From contig CM114271.1 in assembly GCA_050084515.1 (NCBI GenBank), forward strand, positions 9,238,001-9,302,000: a stretch of 64,000 nt of DNA. Direction: 5' to 3'. Made by a program: the position numbers and the translations under genes. A model generated the notes under the pieces. It saw nothing but the letters and a program-made list of their open reading frames with translations, was not told the origin of the DNA and ran no database searches. Positions 33,010 to 43,909 of this stretch are shown piece after piece (the stretch's first letter is position 1; each line of letters begins with the position of its first letter). The stretch comes from Blasia pusilla. Taxonomy: Eukaryota > Marchantiophyta > Marchantiopsida > Blasiales.

Positions 33010-34020
33010 ATTGTCGTGCGCATACACATCGTCGTCGACAAACATACACACAAATATGCAGGATCCCATGCTAACTCATGGCATCCAAACAACGAGACAA
33101 GAAGTACCAAAATATCTCCAATCGCCCCCATAGCTGGTGGTTAGGTCCCTCTAACTCTAGATAGCCATTTATCCCTACTGTCATGATCATACGGATTATG
33201 TCGTAGAGTATGGTGTGCTGGTAGAGGCCATTCCTTATGTAGGACCGTAGTGGCTTGGTAGAGATGCGGTTCCATACATAGGGTTGGGGGTTACTCACTT
33301 GGGGGTGACTTTCCCCGTAGGGCCCGCTCTTAGGTTGGAGGATATAAGGTGGCTTGCCCTCAAAGAACAGTCAGTTCTTTGAGTTGAGCCTGTTGCGTTG
33401 GGAGTTAGCCTTGGTAGTGAGTAGAGCTCTTGGCTATGGTGTTTCCCGCAAGCTTCGACCTAGATTCTCCCATTGTGGAGTGGGTTTGGCTCGATTGTAT
33501 GTGATTGTAAACGTGTTTTATGAAAGTAGGTCTTTCACGGATTTCACTCAAAGAACTGGAGTAGATCGATGGTAGCTTCGAGGCAACTCGTGGTAGCTCG
33601 GGGCGAGTGGGCGTGAGAGGCGGAGTAAGGAGTAAGGAGCAAGCAAGCTTGCTTGGGCGTGAGGAAATTTTTGCAGGATTTGGGATTTGAGTTTTGCATA
33701 ACTGGTCACCCATCTTTGGGCTATTCTGCCTGGAGGACGCTTAACTGCCGAGTTCTTAACTATGCCAGTGTACAGACTGTTGTAGCTCATTTGGTGTTGT
33801 TCGGAGATGTGTTAGGCGCTTTATGCATCTCAGGTTTTTGGTTGATGTACCTCTAGCGCATAGTATATGATATAATCTCCACTTCTTACTTATTGCTATT
33901 GCAGCCACTTTTCTCGTAGTTGGCATCTTTGTAATAGGGCTAAATATCATAATCAATGCATATATTCTTGTGTATAGCCCTTAGCTACCAATCAGCCTTT
34001 ATATCTGTTCCATCTTTACT
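33010..34020. other. Unassigned DNA between two LTR fragments
   Basis: No domain was recognised. Overlapping short ORFs on both strands (33354-33575, 33405-33713, 33653-33856) look accidental. It may be internal or LTR sequence of the flanking element. Confidence 0.3.
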
Positions 34021-34023
34021 GTT

Positions 34024-34467
34024 GTCATGTATTTTAGTATAGATCGACGAGATCTTATAGGAAACCTTTTCAGGTAGAGGAGGATAGCCTCACAAGGTCA
34101 AGGATGACCCGTTGAAGCTATGGATAACTTGAGAGAGTAGGTTTCCCCTTCGTTTCGGCTCATTTGGAGCCATATGGATAAAGTTACTATTTCGAGTAAG
34201 TTTTCCTATTGAGTAAAGTTAACTTTCTACTTTATGAAGTGACCCTTGACCCGCTACAGCTAGTCAAGAGCCAAGGAGATGACCTACGAGCATAGGTTAC
34301 CATGGAGAAAACTTGGGAGAGGGAAGGGGATATACATCCAAGAGAGATAACTTAAGAGCTCAATCTCTCTTTGTTGAACCGCTTGGCATGAGGCGGAGGA
34401 GCTATGGTCCTCCTTGCCTTGTATGTGTAACCTAAGCCTCTCATTAGGAGAATGGGTTTGGTTTGAC

Positions 34468-34468
<1 letters not shown>
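34024..34468 (+). repeat. LTR fragment, opposite orientation
   Basis: Starts TGTCATGTATTTTAGTATAG. It carries the complement of the words seen at 7080-7600, for example GGCTCATTTGGAGCCATATG, GCTTGGCATGAGGCGG and CTCTCATTAGGAGAATGGG. It ends in a GA run. Confidence 0.65.
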
Positions 34469-34515
<47 letters not shown>

Positions 34516-34590
34516 TTTTTTTAAGAGAAACTCTCCTCTCTTTCTCTCTTCCTTTCCTCTATTCCTCTCTCTTTCCAGAATACTGGCCCC
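34469..34590 (+). repeat. (GA)n microsatellite fused to a terminus-B remnant
   Basis: About 40 bp of AG dinucleotides are followed by TTTTTTTAAGAG, a CT-rich tract and TTTCCAGAATACTGGCCCC. This matches the last bases of terminus B at 13162 except for a few changes. No other part of the DNA transposon is attached. Confidence 0.65.
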
Positions 34591-35027
34591 TCGCGGAAGG
34601 ATCAATTGGATCGTCGATATTGAAAACCTCAAATGTGTACTCCGACCGCACAAAACAGTACACATACAAATACTCGATCTACACAAAAGAAATTGGCAAT
34701 AATGTTGGTCTGCATAAAAACGCAACAAGAGAATGAATGATTTCTCTACCACAACCCAAAAGATTTTGACGGGTTGCTAAGATAAGATTGCCAAGGTTGC
34801 AAGTGGACAAACTTTGTGTGCACGGACTTATGTTCGTCCTTGGGACGGACATGTCCATTCGGGTTCGGATGCGGGCTCCATGGGCCCGCATGCATAAGGT
34901 TTGCATCCGTGCCTGTGCCACTCGAGCATTCCACCCTTTTTTTCCACTACGCATCTCGCCTAGAGCCCATTTTTAAGATCTGATTTCTAGCCCATGCCAG
35001 GCCTACGTCGCGGATGAGTTGGGCCCA

Positions 35028-35073
35028 TGTACATTACATATAGCAAAAAGTTTCTTGCTATATGTAATGTACA
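35028..35073. repeat. Perfect 19-bp hairpin at an LTR edge
   Basis: TGTACATTACATATAGCAA (35028-35046) and its exact complement TTGCTATATGTAATGTACA (35055-35073) flank 8 nt. The right arm includes the end of the LTR (ACATTACA on minus), so the left arm is an inverted copy of the LTR end plus the first internal bases. Confidence 0.9.
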
Positions 35074-36277
35074 AGTGTTTCTAGTTTATAGTCGTTTTAA
35101 TAAGTTCGATCCCCAAGAGGATCATTGTTTGATGAAAAGAGAGTTCGGAATTACAAATCTGTTATATTTAGTTGTATTTAAAGGTGTGTGAGTTATATTC
35201 AATGTCTTATCAATATCTTCTAATCTTTCTTAGTACCAAAGGATCTTTTCTCGATTCTCTCTAGTGGAATTGACAGCATGTTCAGGTAGATTTTCCTCTG
35301 GACATCAAGAAACCTCACAGAGACCTCAACACAAAAGCCGACTTCTCCTACTTTGGAACTCAATCCGTCTCGGCATGTTACTCCCTATCAAACAGATTTC
35401 CTACAACTCATGTTGATTATTTCACCGATGAGAAAGGTTCGCCTGATTCACTCTTCACTCTGCAGACCAAAAAAGAATACTCAAACATAAGCATCGCATA
35501 TCAGAATGAATGAATGATTGCTTTATTACTCCATCAAGAACAAGAAAGCTTCAAAGTGTATACAAGCTCAAGAGGGTACTACTCTCTTGCTCGGACCATT
35601 CCTACAACATAAGGACTTCGTAAGAGAATGATGATTATGGCTTTTGCCTTGCTTCTTAAATATTTGTTGGAATGGAAGTGATCCTAAGATTCGAAACGTT
35701 CTTGATGAAGCTAGTGTCTCTTCACTATTTCTAACTACCTAGATCTATGGTTCTCTTAGCTTTTCCTATGATCCCTGGGAATCCATAGTACAAAACTGTC
35801 CTAACTACCAATTTGATACAAAGGGTCGCGCCCTTTCCTAGTCTAACTATTCTAACTATGTGTCGCTTGAAATCACAGTCCTTCTTAGCTTCGCTTCGCT
35901 TCAAAGTTTGGACTTCTTCTTCTTCCTTTGAGGACGAAGCACTTCATGCTTCGTTCTTATTTCTGGTGCTTCGTGCTTCGTGCAAGAGCAAAGTACTTCC
36001 TTCTTCTTTTCTTCGTGATGCTTCGTTATGTAGCAAATCACTTCAAAGACAAAGCTTCGTACATCTTCGTTGAGCTTCGTTAAGCTTCGTTATTGTGTTT
36101 TCCTCTCCTCTAAGGCAAATCCTTGATCTTCCATCTCTCTGCCTTGTCCCAGGAGCTTCGTGATTCACTCATTCTTCTTCATAATAATAAATAATCATAA
36201 TCAAAATCATAATATACAAGAGTCTTCGTTGAATAAAAAGATATATTCTTCAAAAGTACAAAATTGTGGGTATCACA
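35063..36277 (-). repeat. LTR of the second gypsy family
   Basis: On the minus strand it begins TGTGATACCCACAATTTTG at 36277 and ends ACATTACA at 35063. It is closely similar to 9196-10365. No primer site or gag follows, so it is a solo or truncated LTR. The 5-bp flanks (CTATA and GCCCG) do not match. Confidence 0.85.
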
Positions 36278-37160
36278 GCCCGCGTCGGGTCCTCCCCATT
36301 CATCGCGTCTATCCCGCCCCGCCCTTTCCCGCCCCCAACACGGACTCTAGGGCTCATGCCTAGCTCGCGCGCGGACTAGGACTGGCGTCAGCTTGCACCG
36401 TGGCCTACATGTAGGCATCAAGCTCGCGCCTTAGCCCGCCGCCATCCCGCCAATAGGGAGCGGCCATATCCGTGAGCCCGCGTTGTAGCCGGTGGAGATA
36501 CGTGGCAAGATAGGATTGGTGGGGGCTAAATTCGAACTTGCCCCCACCCTCTTCTCCCCTCCCATCCCACTTTTGGGATAAAAAACTATAAGCAAGGGAT
36601 CCACAAGTGGGTCCCAAAATGCTCATAAGAAAGGGATTAGGGGCTATGTAATTCCAATTATCTGGATTTTCCATGTTTTTTCCTTTTCTTTGTGAGATAT
36701 TTTGGATTAGGCTCCAAATTTCATTGGTGTCTTGAGAGCTAAGGGCTTCCAAGGTTACTAGGAATTTTGGGGAAATCTGTTGTGTGCCTTTTGGGGATGG
36801 TTAGATTTTGTTTGTGACCAACTTGCATATTTTCCCTCCTTGTTGTGTCCTAAACAAACTCTAATTGATTCCACATTAGGTGAGAGATTGTGAGTGTGGA
36901 AATCTCTTGTGTCACTAAACTTGTTTGGTGATTTTGAGATTTTTGATTCAAAAACTCGAGTTTTAGATTTTTTTCATTGGTTCTCCTTAACACATCGGGA
37001 ATGTGGATGTGGTCAACGAAACTTATCAAAACACGCATATATTCCCTTTAAATGCCCAACCCTAAAGCGAGATTCCCGTTCCATCATTCACGCGTCTATA
37101 CATTGTTAAGCCATTATTTAAGCATCTCACGTCATTATCTTTTCCGTAATTCCTTATTTC
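36278..37160. other. Unassigned DNA
   Basis: The first 200 bp are GC-rich and the rest AT-rich. No ORF with recognisable features was seen on either strand. Confidence 0.3.
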
Positions 37161-37399
37161 CACTTGTTCATTTCTTTCATTTGTTTTTTTAAGAGATCTT
37201 CTTATCTCCTTCATTCGAGCAAAATTTCTAGAGGGGCTGGATCATCGAGAGCGGGAGATAACCGAATTGAGCCCAACGATAGTGCCAAGAGGCAAAGAGT
37301 AAATTCCATGAATGAATTTAACATGGCCATAAGAGAGGTATGGTTAGACTGGTTTTTCCAGCTTACATTAGAGAAGAGACAATCCTACATTTCGAGGGG

Positions 37400-39786
37400 T
37401 ATGGATGGTTTCCATGACTATACCTTGGAATTGCAAAGATTTTCAAGGGAGTTTCAAAGGCATTTAATTGGGAAGTGGATGCCAAAGAGACTGATAGGTT
37501 AAGTAAATTGTGATACTTAAAATTTTGCAAATTTTGAGGATATACATATTTTTGTATTAAAAACGAGTATAGACGTCTTCAAGAATGAAGACCGAAGACT
37601 ATTTGAAGTAAAGCTTGTATATACAAGGAGTTCTTGAATGTTCTTTTGGTGCAATAAAAGGATGGAGAATGTTAGAGGTATTATGAAGCTCCTATGATAA
37701 GGTAGAGAGATGGAACAACAAGGACTTGCCTGGGAGGAGAGGAAAATGAATTCACGAAGTCTGAAGACCAAGAGCAAAGCTCGGAAGAAGCAATGAGGAC
37801 CGATAAAGAACCTATTAATGAAGTACTTCGTTCTTGAACGAAGCACCAAGATAAAGCAACAATACTTCACCAAGGAGTGAAGAACGAAACACTTGGAACA
37901 AGAGCGAAGAGTGAAGCGCTTTCGTCTGTTAACAAAGAGGAAAAGGTCTCGACTTTGTAGCAAAGAAAATATTTTCCTCGATTTCAAGTGGTACAACGTT
38001 AGAGTAGTTAGGCTAGGAAGAGGCATAACCTTTCAGAGCATATAGGAAGTTAGAACAGTTACAACCAACGGATTCCTAGGGATCGTACGAAAAGCTAAGA
38101 GAACAGTAGATTAAAGTAGTTAAAAGGTCCCCAAAGGTCTCTACTCTAAAGAAACGCTCTAGATCTTTGCTACAGACGTCGGTTAAGAGACTATTTAAAG
38201 ATAATCAAAGGAGTCTTTAGTATTATTCTATTGCGACATCCTTATGATGTGGATCTGAGTCGAAGAGTAGTACCCTCTCGTGCTTGTAAACACTTTACAA
38301 CCTTTATGTTCTTGATGGAATAGCACATACCTCAATTCTTCATTCTGATGTGCGATGCATATGTGTGGGAGATCTTATTGGGTCTGCAGAGTGAGAACTG
38401 CTTGGGAGACCCGCTTGCACTAAAAGGATAATCAATTGATAGATGTAGGAAATATGTTTGACAAAGAGTAACCTGCCGAGATGGATTCAATTCTGAGAGT
38501 AGGAAAAGCCATCAAGCAATTGAGATCTCTGTGAGGTTCTTGTGTGAAGGAAGCATCTGCCAAAGAGGTTGCTCTATACCACTCAAGAGAACAGAACAAA
38601 GGAAACCTTCGTACTTGTGAGAAGGAGAATGATTGGATGAATGTTTGAATTTGTTTTGTATAAACATAATTACCATCTTCACATAAACAACACACCTTAA
38701 AGCTCTCTTTTCGAATAATAGTGATCTTCTTGGGGATCAAATTTCATAAATAATCCCAAAATGATTACTTTATAGTATCCTTGTACATTACATAAATTTT
38801 GTGCCCAAGAAGATATTCACCTAGAAAGAGTATATGTTGATCTCAAGACATATAAGAATGAGAAGCTGAATGTTGCAGAGACAACTCTCATAAAAAGATT
38901 TAGTGTAGAGTTAAGAAATGATCAACGTCTTTTCAAGGGACGTAGTGCTTCCGTGGGGGCAGATATTGTTAGTTCCATGTGGAGTTACATGGATTTTTTA
39001 CAAGTACTTAGTAATAGAAGATGATCATGAGGATATTGTGGGATCAAATTTACACGGAAATGTGTATCGTTGTAAAATAAAGGAAACCCTTGGCTTTAGT
39101 GGAGATATGTACTATTTCATCAAGGTGTTTAAGGAATCATCTCGATCATTTTCAAGAAAATTGATGATGCACGAGGGGATATTTGCGATAATTTTACATC
39201 GCGGTGTTGTTCGTACGGTGGGAAGGTTGTTGCAGGATCCATCGTGTTGCATCTATCCATATCGGAATGGTGGGCACCTTGAACATTGGTTGCGATCATG
39301 CCATGCCTTGAAGAACGATAGGGCTAGTTTAGCAAAGTTGGAAAAGATCAAATATCTTGCAATAGCATCAAATATCATCCAACTTGTGGTTTCCCTTTTT
39401 TGTACCATGGAGATTGTCAACAAGCGTAGGGTTTTTCATACAGACCTTCATGCTATGAACATTTCCTTCCATTTTGGATCCAGCTCAAATCCATACATAG
39501 GGGTTGGAAACTGGGGAAATGCTATGTGGAATGATAAGTGCTTAGAGTCACCTCATAGATGGTGGTCGCATGAACAAAGAAATCATGTTGGGCACATAGC
39601 ACCGGAGTTGACAGCAAGGCCTTAAATCCTTCCTTTTAGCATAGCCATTGAAAGCTATGCCCTAGGAATGATTGTGAAGAATTAGAACTATGTGACATAC
39701 AACCTCGCTCTCAGGGATGCCCAAGCGAATGTGAGATTTACTTATTTGGAAAGGATTCGAAAGTGGACATTAGCTCCAAACCCCTG
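37400..39786 (+). pseudogene. Protein-kinase-like gene, interrupted by a solo LTR and cut by a DNA transposon
   Basis: If the LTR and one 5-bp duplication are ignored, an open frame runs across the insertion site, from about 37425 (LGIAKIFKGVSKAFNW) into QEDIHLERVYVDLKTYKNEK and RNDQRLFKGRSASVG. After a frameshift or intron near 38985 the ORF 38918-39625 carries the kinase core. DMYYFIKVFKES resembles the ATP-site lysine strand, VFHTDLHAMNISF the catalytic loop (HTD in place of HRD), and YIGVGNWGNA stands at the DFG position. HVGHIAPEL resembles the APE segment. One stop at 39623 is followed in frame by IAIESYALGMIV. The gene ends abruptly at 39786, where terminus A begins. The unusual DFG equivalent suggests a divergent or inactive kinase fold. 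Confidence 0.55.
37509..38792 (+). repeat. Solo LTR with 5-bp target-site duplication
   Basis: Starts TGTGATACTTAAAATTTTGC, ends CATTACA, and is 1284 bp long. It is flanked by TAAAT on both sides (37504-37508 and 38793-38797). It is a diverged plus-strand member of the same family as 9196-10365. No internal retroelement sequence is attached. Confidence 0.85.
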
Positions 39787-39910
39787 AGGTGCGGTAAGAG
39801 GAGAGGGAGAGAGGAAGAGAGGAGAGGGCAGAGAGGAAACTACCTTCAACCGAAATAGATACTTTTTTTTTAAGAGAGTTTCCGTTGGGTTGAAGCGAGG
39901 AAACTTTTTG
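39786..39910 (+). repeat. Terminus A of DNA-transposon family, copy 3
   Basis: GAGGTGCGGTAAGAGGAGAG leads into a GA-rich tract, then ACTACCTTCAACCGAAATAG, a T-run, and GAGAGTTTCCGTTGGGTTGA. The blocks CTTCAACC and GGTTGAAG can pair as a subterminal hairpin. Copies occur at 49007 and 58401 (plus) and at 54903 (inverted). Confidence 0.85.
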
Positions 39911-40298
39911 TGTGAGTTTTTTTGCACTTTTTTGTTCAGTTATTAAGTAGTCCCACAATTTTTTTTTCTCTTCCATATTTTGGCAACCCATCTGAGTCCG
40001 ACCGGTTGCAAATTGTACAAAATATACAAAACTGAAAAATCAATGGAATCATAAGTGTGGAACCAATCACTTTTTCCATCCAAGGTCTGGAAAAAATCTA
40101 TCATTTTCCCCGAGCTGAATAGAGTTCAAGCTCAAAGTGAATGTTCAGGAAAAATAAACTTAACCTAAAGTACTAAATCAAAGCTCAAATATGATAGCCA
40201 TAAAACAAAAATCCTTAAAATACATACTAGACAAAAAAAAGCTCAACCATTCCAATATATTAGACAAAAATTACAATCTAAAACCTCATTTTGCATCC

Positions 40299-40614
40299 TC
40301 AAAGTGGTTTGTTTAAAATACTTCGCACTTCTTTGAGGGACATAATTGGTTGGTGGATTCCTACTCCTACCTCCGACTCCCTTAAAACTACCAGCAACAC
40401 ATGGAACATGTGCTTAGAAGGGAAGTACCTTTTGCCACTTGTCTCTCTTTGGACAAAGTCATCACATGAACATGTGGGAAAGCAACAGATGTGTACCATA
40501 TACACCCCTGTGACACTTGAATTAACAGTGTTGTTCCTGACCCAATACATCCTTCCTATTCCATTGCCACTCAAGACATCTTTCGTGGCGATGATCTCCA
40601 TTTTTGCCTCCTAA
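40299..40614 (-). pseudogene. Transposase SWIM zinc-finger exon, copy 3
   Basis: The translation VHICCFPTCSCDDFVQRE then GKRYFPSKHMFHVLL is a SWIM finger (CxC-x15-CxH) in which the third Cys has become Ser. The copy at 58795 keeps it (FPCKH). SWIM fingers typically sit at the C-terminus of MULE transposases, where they help DNA or protein binding. The exon is joined directly to intron-like palindrome DNA at 40620, so the preceding exon is lost. Confidence 0.75.
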
Positions 40615-40799
40615 GCTGATGCGATTCACTTTGCTCTCTCCACCGTTGGCCTACACATCCTAAACCCACCTACTGCAATCCGTCAGATTCAGACGGATTG
40701 CAAGGCCGAGGCATCCCATGAATGACTTTACTACCCATCGGTTTCCGTTGGGTTGCACACTCGGGCAACCCGTCGCATCCGACACCTTGCTTGGTTTCT

Positions 40800-42882
40800 T
40801 CGGTTTGAAATCCCTATAGTTCCCACGCTTCTCAACTTGAGCTGGAACTTTACAAACAATTCTCAATGTGAGCTTGAGAAGACAAAATAGTGAACTCACC
40901 TGCCGCATGAAGTTTCCCCATTGTCTCATACGTATAGTCCACCAACTCAACCAAGAGCACAACTCTTTGTACTTCCCCTCAATGGCATGCTTCCTCCACC
41001 ACCCATGAAGTTCTTCTTGGCATTCCATGGCCTGCTTCAAGGTTTTTCTGTCCTTGCAACGTTGGAGTAGAGTGACATGCTCTGTCCTCTTATTCTCCTT
41101 GATGCAAGATTTGGTGTACCGGTTCACAGACTGTTGCCAATGGAAAGCATCCGACTTTTCCCTCTCCGGCTGAACCTCTCCACCCCATAACGCTTCCCGG
41201 ATAGCAATCCACCCAGGTTGTGCATTGTCCGCCATGAACCCATAAATTTCCGGAGGTGGCCTTTTGTTTTCCTTCACCACCTCCAATAAGAGTAACCAGC
41301 ACATCTTCAAATTGCCAACGTCTTCTGCCTTTACTTCACAGACAAATATAGTTTTGAGTCCCTTCTCCACATGGTCATAAACGTGAGCACCCATCTTCAA
41401 CCATCCGTTCAGCACTCTGAAGCAAATATCAAAGCTTACCCAGCTCCTGTAAAGATCTTCCCCTTCCCTCATTCGATCTATAAGATCGAGGCCACTCGAC
41501 GGACCTGTGGTTGACATTTTGAAGACATAGGCCCTGGATCCCTCGCCTCCTTGGCCCATGAACTACCATCTCTGAATGAATGGAAATCTGGAGTTGGCCT
41601 TGATTCTGGCGATGGCATCCATTTTGGCCGTCTTTCCATCCAGAACACGTATTTGACGCAGCAAATTCCGGAAGCATTCAGGATCAGCGAGAAATGCGAG
41701 ATTTTCCCATAGTTTTTTCTCCTCAGCCGCCGTGATCTCGCTCTGTCCAGGGATTCCAAGCAATTGTTCACAAATTTGTGATGCCGTTGTGAGCTTGATC
41801 ACTCCAGGCTTTGAACTCGGAGAGTTTCTGTAGACCTCGACAACTTTCTTCGCCACATCCTCCTTGATGTCTCTCTGAATTGCATCGGTCACAGGATGAG
41901 TGTGGGAGCCAACATGAACTGCCAGCCTTGTGTACTCTGACGTGGAGCCCAAGTCGTGGACAATGAAAAATATGTATGCAGGACACGCTCCAACGCAGAA
42001 GGGCAATGCTTGACAATGAGGACATCGATGGCCTCCCGGCGGTATGGTGGCAACGACCTCGTATGGAGTTTATGCATTCTTAGGGGGGAATTGCAACGTA
42101 TTGACTCGCCCGTTGCGCTCTAGATACGGGCATGCTGGACTTCTACACTCCAAGGCTCCGACGCATTGGCGGCGGGAGACTAGTCCGTTGAAGCCTGCAC
42201 CATCGATGATAATCAGACTTTATGTCCATACCCTTCAGGCGTCCTCCATCTTTTTTTTGAGCAGGAGCAGCAAGTGGAGGCAACTCAAAAATGCAATTAC
42301 CATCGTACGTGGGCGGCAACTCGTCGACAAGAATGTGTTTGAAAATTTTCAAGGCCAGAGACAAAAGCAAACTATTGCCTGATACTCGCAAGAGGAACGA
42401 GTAGGCGGACAGAGGGCCCGGTTGGAGTCCGACAGATCCACTGAGGTTGATAACATCCGGAATCTCTTCAGGAAGAACAACATTGTTACGATCATGTGAA
42501 GTTGGAGTCGAGGCCGGATCTACTGAGCTAGGAGTTGCAAACGTAGAGCTCGGAGCACTAGGAAATTCTCGACCGTCTACTTGGGAAACAGACGAATTCA
42601 GGGGCAGGCCATAAACTCTGTATTGACCATTTGCTAGAGGTAGGAGATTCCATACTTTACAGTCTCCAGTCACTGGCTGGACTGTCTCACCTATTATGTC
42701 CTCCGTATTGTCCACCCTAACATCCTTTGATACAAAGATGGTTCCAATTTGGAGAAGAAATCGAACAGAGAGAAAATTTTCATCCACTGCTATGAAAGAC
42801 TCACGAGCTTACGGTTGAACGATTTGTGATTGAGGAAGGGCCGCCAGATGACTGCCACAAGTGAGCTTCATATAATTATCCA
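40800..42882 (-). pseudogene. MULE-like transposase, N-terminal and core exons, copy 3
   Basis: The start is the ATG at 42882 (MDNYMKLTCGSHLAA). It then carries FLLQIGTIFVSKDVRVD, FELPPLAAPAQKK and a Cys/His zinc-binding region (CPYLE, CPHCQA, CVGACPAYIF, then VGSHTHPV), which resembles the FLYWCH/GCM-type fingers of MULE transposases. The core ORF (40660-41559) reads GAHVYDHVEKGLKTIFVCEV, EIYGFMADNAQPGWIAIREA, REKSDAFHWQQS and SWLSWWTIRMRQWGNFMR. The Asp of FMAD and the HW pair after it fit the second acidic residue and downstream His of a DDE domain. A CAG-to-TAG stop lies at 41565. The exon ends at FMRQ with a GT donor. Confidence 0.7.
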
Positions 42883-43124
42883 TTCCCAAAAATTTCGTAT
42901 GGGAGGAGGGTGAGAATGAGAAAGAGAATCAGAATGAGATTTTTTAATCTATAGTGAATAGGAAAATAGATACTCTTGACACAATTTTACTGACAAGATG
43001 AAGTTTGGTGGGTGAAATTTTATGACACAATGGATTCAATTCTGTTGCAATAGATTCAATTCTGTTGCAATGTGTTACCGGATTGGGGAAGCAGAGACGT
43101 GGGTTGCGAAGCACACTTCATTTT

Positions 43125-43815
43125 GTTGGAACCCGTCGGAGTCCTGGTAACTCAACAATTAACCCAAGCTACGCGAAGCCTGCAACCCGTCGGCTTCGGA
43201 CGGGTTGCACGCTTGTGCCTTACCTTCAAACGCAAACATGGTCGAAGTTGGCAACCCGTCGCTCTCCGACGATTTGCTCAGATACCGCTCCTTCTTGCCC
43301 GAAGATGGCGGAGGCTTGCAACCCGTCCGCATCAGACGGGTTGCCCAATTATCTCACGGTGTAACACTTACATGAAGGAAGCGTGCAAACCGTCTGTTCC
43401 CGACGAGTTCCACGGGTGCCGCACCTTCTTGCCCAAAGACGGCGAGGCGTGCAACCCGTCGCCCTCCGACGGGTTGCGCAAGGGCCTCACCTTGTTTTGC
43501 TTACATGAAGGAAGCGTGCAACCTGTCGGACTCCGACGAGTTGCGCGGAAAGCCCGCATTGTTAACCCTTGACGAGGGAAGCGTGCAACCCAACGGTCTC
43601 CAACAGGTTGCGCGGGTACGCCCCGTTCTTGTCCAAAGACGGCGGAGGCGCGCAACCTGTCGGTCTCCGACGGGTTGCGTGGGTTCCTCGTGGTCTTGTC
43701 CGAAGACGGCGGAGGCGCTCAACCTGTCGGTCTCCGACGGATTGCTCGTGCACCTCGCGTTATCTTTCTAGGACGGCGGAGGCACGCAACCTGTCGGACT
43801 CCGACGGGTTGCCAT
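43125..43815. repeat. Tandem palindrome array in the divergent promoter, copy 3
   Basis: Palindromes occur at about 43180, 43248, 43315, 43383, 43450, 43516, 43583, 43651, 43719 and 43787, a period of 67-68 bp. Each has arms near GCAACCCGTCGG and its complement around a 3-nt centre (AGT, TCT, CCT and others). Spacers are GC-rich and related (CTTCTTGCCCGAAGATGGCG and similar). It lies between the TATA boxes of the two divergent genes. Confidence 0.9.
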
Positions 43816-43901
43816 TTTTCACGTCCGGACTTCCGTAACGGCCGGCACGTCGCCGTCGAAAGGACGATGGGACCCAACGGTCAGCCCAACAGCTAGAAAA
43901 G

Positions 43902-43909
43902 TATAAATA
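43902..43909 (+). promoter_or_regulatory. TATA box of methyltransferase gene, copy 3
   Basis: AGTATAAATAGGGCAGAAAT about 235 bp upstream of the ATG at 44141 is a strong plant-type TATA box. The same motif is present inverted at 55251-55258. Confidence 0.75.

Noticed and set aside
43125-43815. CRISPR array (palindromic repeats at regular spacing)
   Set aside because: The spacers are related to one another, not unique. The repeats are full palindromes with drifting arms. The context is spliced eukaryotic genes with TATA boxes, and no cas gene is present. It is a tandem repeat.
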